A stretch of DNA of 17,669 bases from Halieaceae bacterium (lineage in GTDB: Bacteria; Pseudomonadota; Gammaproteobacteria; Pseudomonadales; Halieaceae). The notes under the pieces were generated by a model. It was not told the DNA's origin. It made no database searches and saw nothing but the letters and a program-made list of their open reading frames with translations. The stretch spans positions 1 to 17,669 of the forward strand of contig DOVB01000062.1 in the NCBI GenBank assembly GCA_003520285.1. The letters are read 5' to 3'. Of this stretch, positions 15,557 to 17,669 are shown in pieces (positions within the stretch are counted from its first letter, which is position 1; every line of letters starts with the position of its first letter). A program made the translations under genes and the position numbers.

Positions 15557-15940
15557 CAAGGAAGCCAGGGAAACCGCATGGCACGAGCGGTTGCGCGCGC
15601 CCGTTCAGGATTGACCAGATAGGAATGGCATGTCCAACGCCGCGAACAGGATTTTCGGGTCAATAGATGGAAACTTCGACAGGTCTGCAGGTCCGGGCAG
15701 CACAATCAGCGAGGATGTCTACTCTCGATAGGCCGTTAATATTCCCTATCCTTGCAGGAAGGATTGGTACTGGAAGCCATTCATGTCTTCTCCCGAGTGA
15801 TATTCCTCTAAATTTAAAGCCATAAAACCTGCCCGCTGCTTAATGAAAGTGAAACAAGAGCACTTGTTATTTCACTTTTAGCGGTAAAAGTGAAATTAAA
15901 TGGCTCCTATTTCATTTACGAACAAGACGGTATCTTTACT
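15557..15940. other. IS edge and AT-rich flank downstream of the Fic gene, no gene
   Basis: The first ~110 bases remain GC-rich and probably belong to the IS remnant. From about 15720 the composition turns AT-rich. No frame resembles a protein. The notable content is the AAAGTGAAA palindrome set at 15846-15896, described separately. Confidence 0.5.
15846..15896. promoter_or_regulatory. AAAGTGAAA palindrome array (operator-like)
   Basis: ATTTCACTTTTA (15869-15880) and TAAAAGTGAAAT (15885-15896) are perfect 12-bp inverted arms around GCGG. A third copy of the AAAGTGAAA core lies at 15846-15854, so there are three cores in 50 bases. The outer pair (15846 and 15870) could also form a longer bulged stem through CAAG/CTTG. 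No T-run follows on the minus strand, so it is not a standard terminator for the Fic gene ending at 15941. It looks like a regulator binding site whose target gene may have been lost when the IS remnant arrived. Confidence 0.55.
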
Positions 15941-17350
15941 TCAACTCCATCTCTTTAACCAGTTTTCAAACTCTGAAGGTTTCAACTTATATCTGGCGAT
16001 ATTTCCCTCATGCAAACCAGTCAGTTCCGTCTCCACCATTTCCATGAAGCGCGCTCTGTCTTGCTCCACAATTTCTTGTTCTATGAACTGCTTTATAGCT
16101 GAAACCGCCTCGCGCTTGTTTAGAGCGGAACGGACGATATTGGAGACCAGCTGAGCGATGAATTCCCTGTAACGCAACCGAAACGGATCGGGATCACCGA
16201 GTGATTGACGGGCCGCAGAATAGCGGGCGCAAGATCTCTCATAGGCCCAAACAAAAACATCGGCCAACAATTCAGTGCGGTTGAGCTCATAGATGCCTAG
16301 CAAGCCGTCAATGTAGGCTGTCTCTGGTACATCGACAAAAGAGAGAGGGCTCAGGTTTTCTCGAATGAAAGGAATGTTTGCTGCCAGGCGAGATACGCGT
16401 TTGTTCACGTCGTCGAAAGCTTGTAGATAAGGCAACTGCACCATAGCGAAGAATGCCTGTTCGAAGGGATCTCGGATTGCGTTTGCCTTGAATAATACTT
16501 CATCAAAACACTCATTTATCAACGCGCCGCCTTGCAGCGGTTGAAATACGCTTGCACCAATACCAACCGAGTGCTGTCTCAACCGGCCGCAGGCAGCAGG
16601 ATCTGGCAGCAGGTTTTCTGAGAGCAGCGCATGGAGGTTACAAATGGTGTATCGATTAAACTCCGTATCCACCGCTGATTGCACCAGTAATTCAATGGCT
16701 GCTTTATGGTTCAGGATCATCTGGGTTTCCAGAGCATCCTTGCCCTCAGCACTATCCCCCCTTTCGAGGAGCCGTTCAGTTTCAAGTAGGGAATAGGTGT
16801 TACCCTCCAGACGACTGGAATTCCACGTCAGATCGATCAACAGTCTGTTGTAGATTTGTAAGGCATAGGTTCCCGCTGCGAGTACACCCGTTTGGGACTG
16901 ACCGATCTCCAGTAAATGTTTACGCACTTTCTCGGTCAGGTAGAAAGTGCGGTTGGGCTGATAAGTTCCGATAAAGTCGCGGTTGTAGCCCACAGGAGCC
17001 CTATGCTGAATGGGTTGCCGCACAAGTCGTTTAATCTCTGCGCCTATCTCTGAGATCGGGATATAGATCTCGACCTCGGGGGGCCCACTCGTCAAACTAA
17101 GCTGTACTCCACCTACCTCGATGTTTACATCAGCATTGTCGGGCGGGACCCTATATCGACTACCACGCCCTCCCCCTTCGAGAAGGAGTTGCTTCCTTTC
17201 CACCAGTACGGCAAGCCGACGTTGCAGTGTTCTGCGATGGATTTTTGGCTCTATGGAATCGCTTATCTCGTCAATAGAGGCGCCCTCTGGAAAGCCGCCA
17301 ACGGCTCTCCGAATGGCTTCAAGTTCCTCTTCTGAGACTTGTTTGGGCAT
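15941..17350 (-). CDS. winged-helix/Fic-domain protein with non-canonical Fic motif
   Basis: A 469-residue protein. Residues ~22-70 resemble a winged helix (SIDEISDSIEPKIHRRTLQR, then a basic, Gly-rich wing), suggesting DNA binding. The C-terminal two-thirds is a Fic fold. An inhibitory-helix motif (S/T)xxxE(G/N) fits Ser178-Glu182-Gly183 in NSSRLEGN. The active-site loop aligns as QAFDDVNKRVSR (310-321): canonical HPFx(D/E)GN(G/K)R keeps Phe312, Asp314, Asn316, Lys317 and Arg318, but the catalytic His is Gln310 and the usual Gly is Val315. Fic enzymes AMPylate or otherwise modify hydroxyl groups on target proteins; with this change classical catalysis is doubtful. The gene sits next to a tRNA-derived attachment site, has TGTCGC repeats upstream and reads toward the IS remnant. 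ATG at 17350. Confidence 0.85.
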   Translation of the reverse strand: MPKQVSEEELEAIRRAVGGFPEGASIDEISDSIEPKIHRRTLQRRLAVLVERKQLLLEGGGRGSRYRVPPDNADVNIEVGGVQLSLTSGPPEVEIYIPISEIGAEIKRLVRQPIQHRAPVGYNRDFIGTYQPNRTFYLTEKVRKHLLEIGQSQTGVLAAGTYALQIYNRLLIDLTWNSSRLEGNTYSLLETERLLERGDSAEGKDALETQMILNHKAAIELLVQSAVDTEFNRYTICNLHALLSENLLPDPAACGRLRQHSVGIGASVFQPLQGGALINECFDEVLFKANAIRDPFEQAFFAMVQLPYLQAFDDVNKRVSRLAANIPFIRENLSPLSFVDVPETAYIDGLLGIYELNRTELLADVFVWAYERSCARYSAARQSLGDPDPFRLRYREFIAQLVSNIVRSALNKREAVSAIKQFIEQEIVEQDRARFMEMVETELTGLHEGNIARYKLKPSEFENWLKRWS

Positions 17351-17357
17351 AGGCGTT

Positions 17358-17436
17358 ATGTCGCATTTTCTTCTATTGCGACATATAAGCGCATTTATCT
17401 GTCGCGATCAAGCTATTGCGACAAATAAAGTGTCGC
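17358..17436 (-). promoter_or_regulatory. TGTCGC half-site array upstream of the Fic gene
   Basis: Five copies of TGTCGC or its complement GCGACA lie in 79 bases just before the Fic ATG: 17359-17364, 17378-17383, 17400-17405, 17418-17423 and 17431-17436, alternating in direction. The first two form ATGTCGCA/TGCGACAT, the third and fourth form TGTCGCGAT with ATTGCGACA. The first site begins 8 bases before the ATG, overlapping the ribosome binding region. This is what an autorepressed promoter looks like, and the winged-helix part of the Fic protein is the obvious candidate to bind it. Confidence 0.7.
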
Positions 17437-17463
17437 GATTGGCGGACCGAGCTATAGGGGGTC

Positions 17464-17497
17464 GGTGCACCACTTGCGGGAGATTTGCGGGACTTGC
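17464..17497. repeat. TTGCGGGA direct repeats and GGTGCACC palindrome (candidate integrase arm sites)
   Basis: TTGCGGGA occurs at 17474-17481 and again at 17485-17492, exactly 11 bases apart (one helical turn), with a partial third TTGC at 17494. GGTGCACC, a perfect palindrome, lies at 17464-17471. They are 90-125 bases inside the tRNA-derived attachment core, where tyrosine integrases commonly have arm-type binding repeats. Function is inferred. Confidence 0.45.
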
Positions 17498-17587
17498 TGT
17501 GATTCGTTGTGATCCGTGGTGCAAAATGCGCTGTGGGTGTTCGGATTTAAGTTAGTAAAATCAATCGCTTAAAAATCTCCAGCACAA

Positions 17588-17632
17588 TTCATAATGCTGG
17601 GGTCGGTGGTTCAAGTCCACCCGTAGCTACCA
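17588..17632 (+). other. 3' half of tRNA-Met(CAU): attachment-site duplicate (attR-like)
   Basis: The bases fit the second half of an elongator tRNA-Met: anticodon loop TTCATAA (CAT at 17590-17592), 3' anticodon stem TGCTG, variable GGGTC, T-stem GGTGG/CCACC around TTCAAGT (17605-17621), acceptor strand CGTAGCT, discriminator A and CCA at 17630-17632. It closely follows the E. coli tRNA-Met 3' half. The required 5' half (acceptor AGCTACG, D-arm) is absent in the preceding 80 bases, so it is not a functional gene. A 3' tRNA fragment is what integration at a tRNA leaves at the far end of an island. Given its plus orientation, the island lies to the left and the intact tRNA would be beyond the window. 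Confidence 0.75.
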
Positions 17633-17640
17633 CATACCAG

Positions 17641-17658
17641 GGCTCTACGGGCTCTACG
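17641..17658 (+). repeat. tandem 9-base repeat GGCTCTACG x2
   Basis: Two exact head-to-tail copies directly after the tRNA-Met fragment. Too short to interpret; it may be part of the chromosomal flank. Confidence 0.6.
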
Positions 17659-17669
17659 CAGTTAACGGG

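Larger units (their letters stand above)
14283..15666 (+). mobile_element. decayed IS91-family element with tyrosine recombinase
   Basis: Two adjoining plus-strand remnants, a 5'-truncated tyrosine recombinase and the C-terminal part of an IS91-type transposase, match the layout of IS91-group elements that carry an extra recombinase gene (as I recall for ISSod25-like elements). The left limit is set by loss of the recombinase N-terminus at about 14283. The right limit is approximate: sequence soon after the transposase stop changes to AT-richer DNA. The interval 15096-15178 joins the two fragments and contains CTATGCG/CGCATAG inverted arms. No intact terminus (oriIS or terIS) was recognised. 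Confidence 0.65.

Noticed and set aside
15106..15666. A 186-codon plus-strand open frame over the transposase remnant
   Set aside because: The overlapping frame at 15179-15556 carries the clear IS91 transposase sequence; this one is a shadow rich in Arg, Pro and Thr.
17556..17632. A complete tRNA-Met gene
   Set aside because: The T-arm and acceptor 3' strand are good, but no AGCTACG acceptor partner or D-arm exists in the required place, so only a 3' fragment is supported.
1..17669. CRISPR array or rRNA genes
   Set aside because: No regularly spaced repeats of 20-40 bases and no recognisable rRNA sequence were seen.

Overview
The window looks like an accessory stretch of a gammaproteobacterial chromosome, probably a marine, Cellvibrionales-like lineage. 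This is inference from a large TonB-dependent receptor, an outer-membrane-type lipoprotein hydrolase, the GST/SDR/MAPEG/DUF3604 gene mix, an IS91-type element that carries a tyrosine recombinase, and an E. coli-like tRNA-Met(CAU) 3' end. No gene here fixes the taxon.

Region A (1-10182, all on the minus strand) is a catabolic or detoxification-like cluster. Read in transcription order it holds a TonB-dependent receptor, a strong intrinsic terminator, two glutathione S-transferase-fold proteins, a small DUF2834 membrane protein, a classical SDR oxidoreductase, the first ~85 codons of an acyl-CoA dehydrogenase (the rest is gone), a SRPBCC protein, a saccharopine-dehydrogenase-like reductase, a MAPEG membrane protein, a 73-codon stub of a second copy of that reductase, and a DUF3604 lipoprotein that runs off the left edge. 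The block from about 1892 to 4323 is visibly more AT-rich than the genes on either side. One end lies at the broken acyl-CoA dehydrogenase and the other at the reductase stub, so this looks like a rearranged or inserted segment.

Region B (10183-13620) is a roughly 1 kb non-coding interval between the divergent receptor gene and a plus-strand lipoprotein of 776 residues. The receptor side of the interval carries a dense run of palindromes. The lipoprotein appears to fuse an alpha/beta-hydrolase domain to an SGNH-like hydrolase domain. A plausible but unproven scheme is that the lipoprotein hydrolyses an ester outside the cytoplasm, the receptor imports the product, and the minus-strand enzymes process it.

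Region C (13621-15666) is mobile-element debris: a possible tail of a minus-strand integrase, a 5'-truncated tyrosine recombinase that keeps all its catalytic residues, and the C-terminal third of an IS91-family transposase.

Region D (15667-17669) carries a winged-helix/Fic protein whose Fic motif has Gln in place of the catalytic His. It has five TGTCGC half-sites upstream and an unusual 12-bp perfect palindrome downstream. The window ends with the 3' half of a tRNA-Met gene, in the orientation expected for the distal attachment site of a genomic island lying to its left. Direct repeats resembling integrase arm sites sit just inside it.
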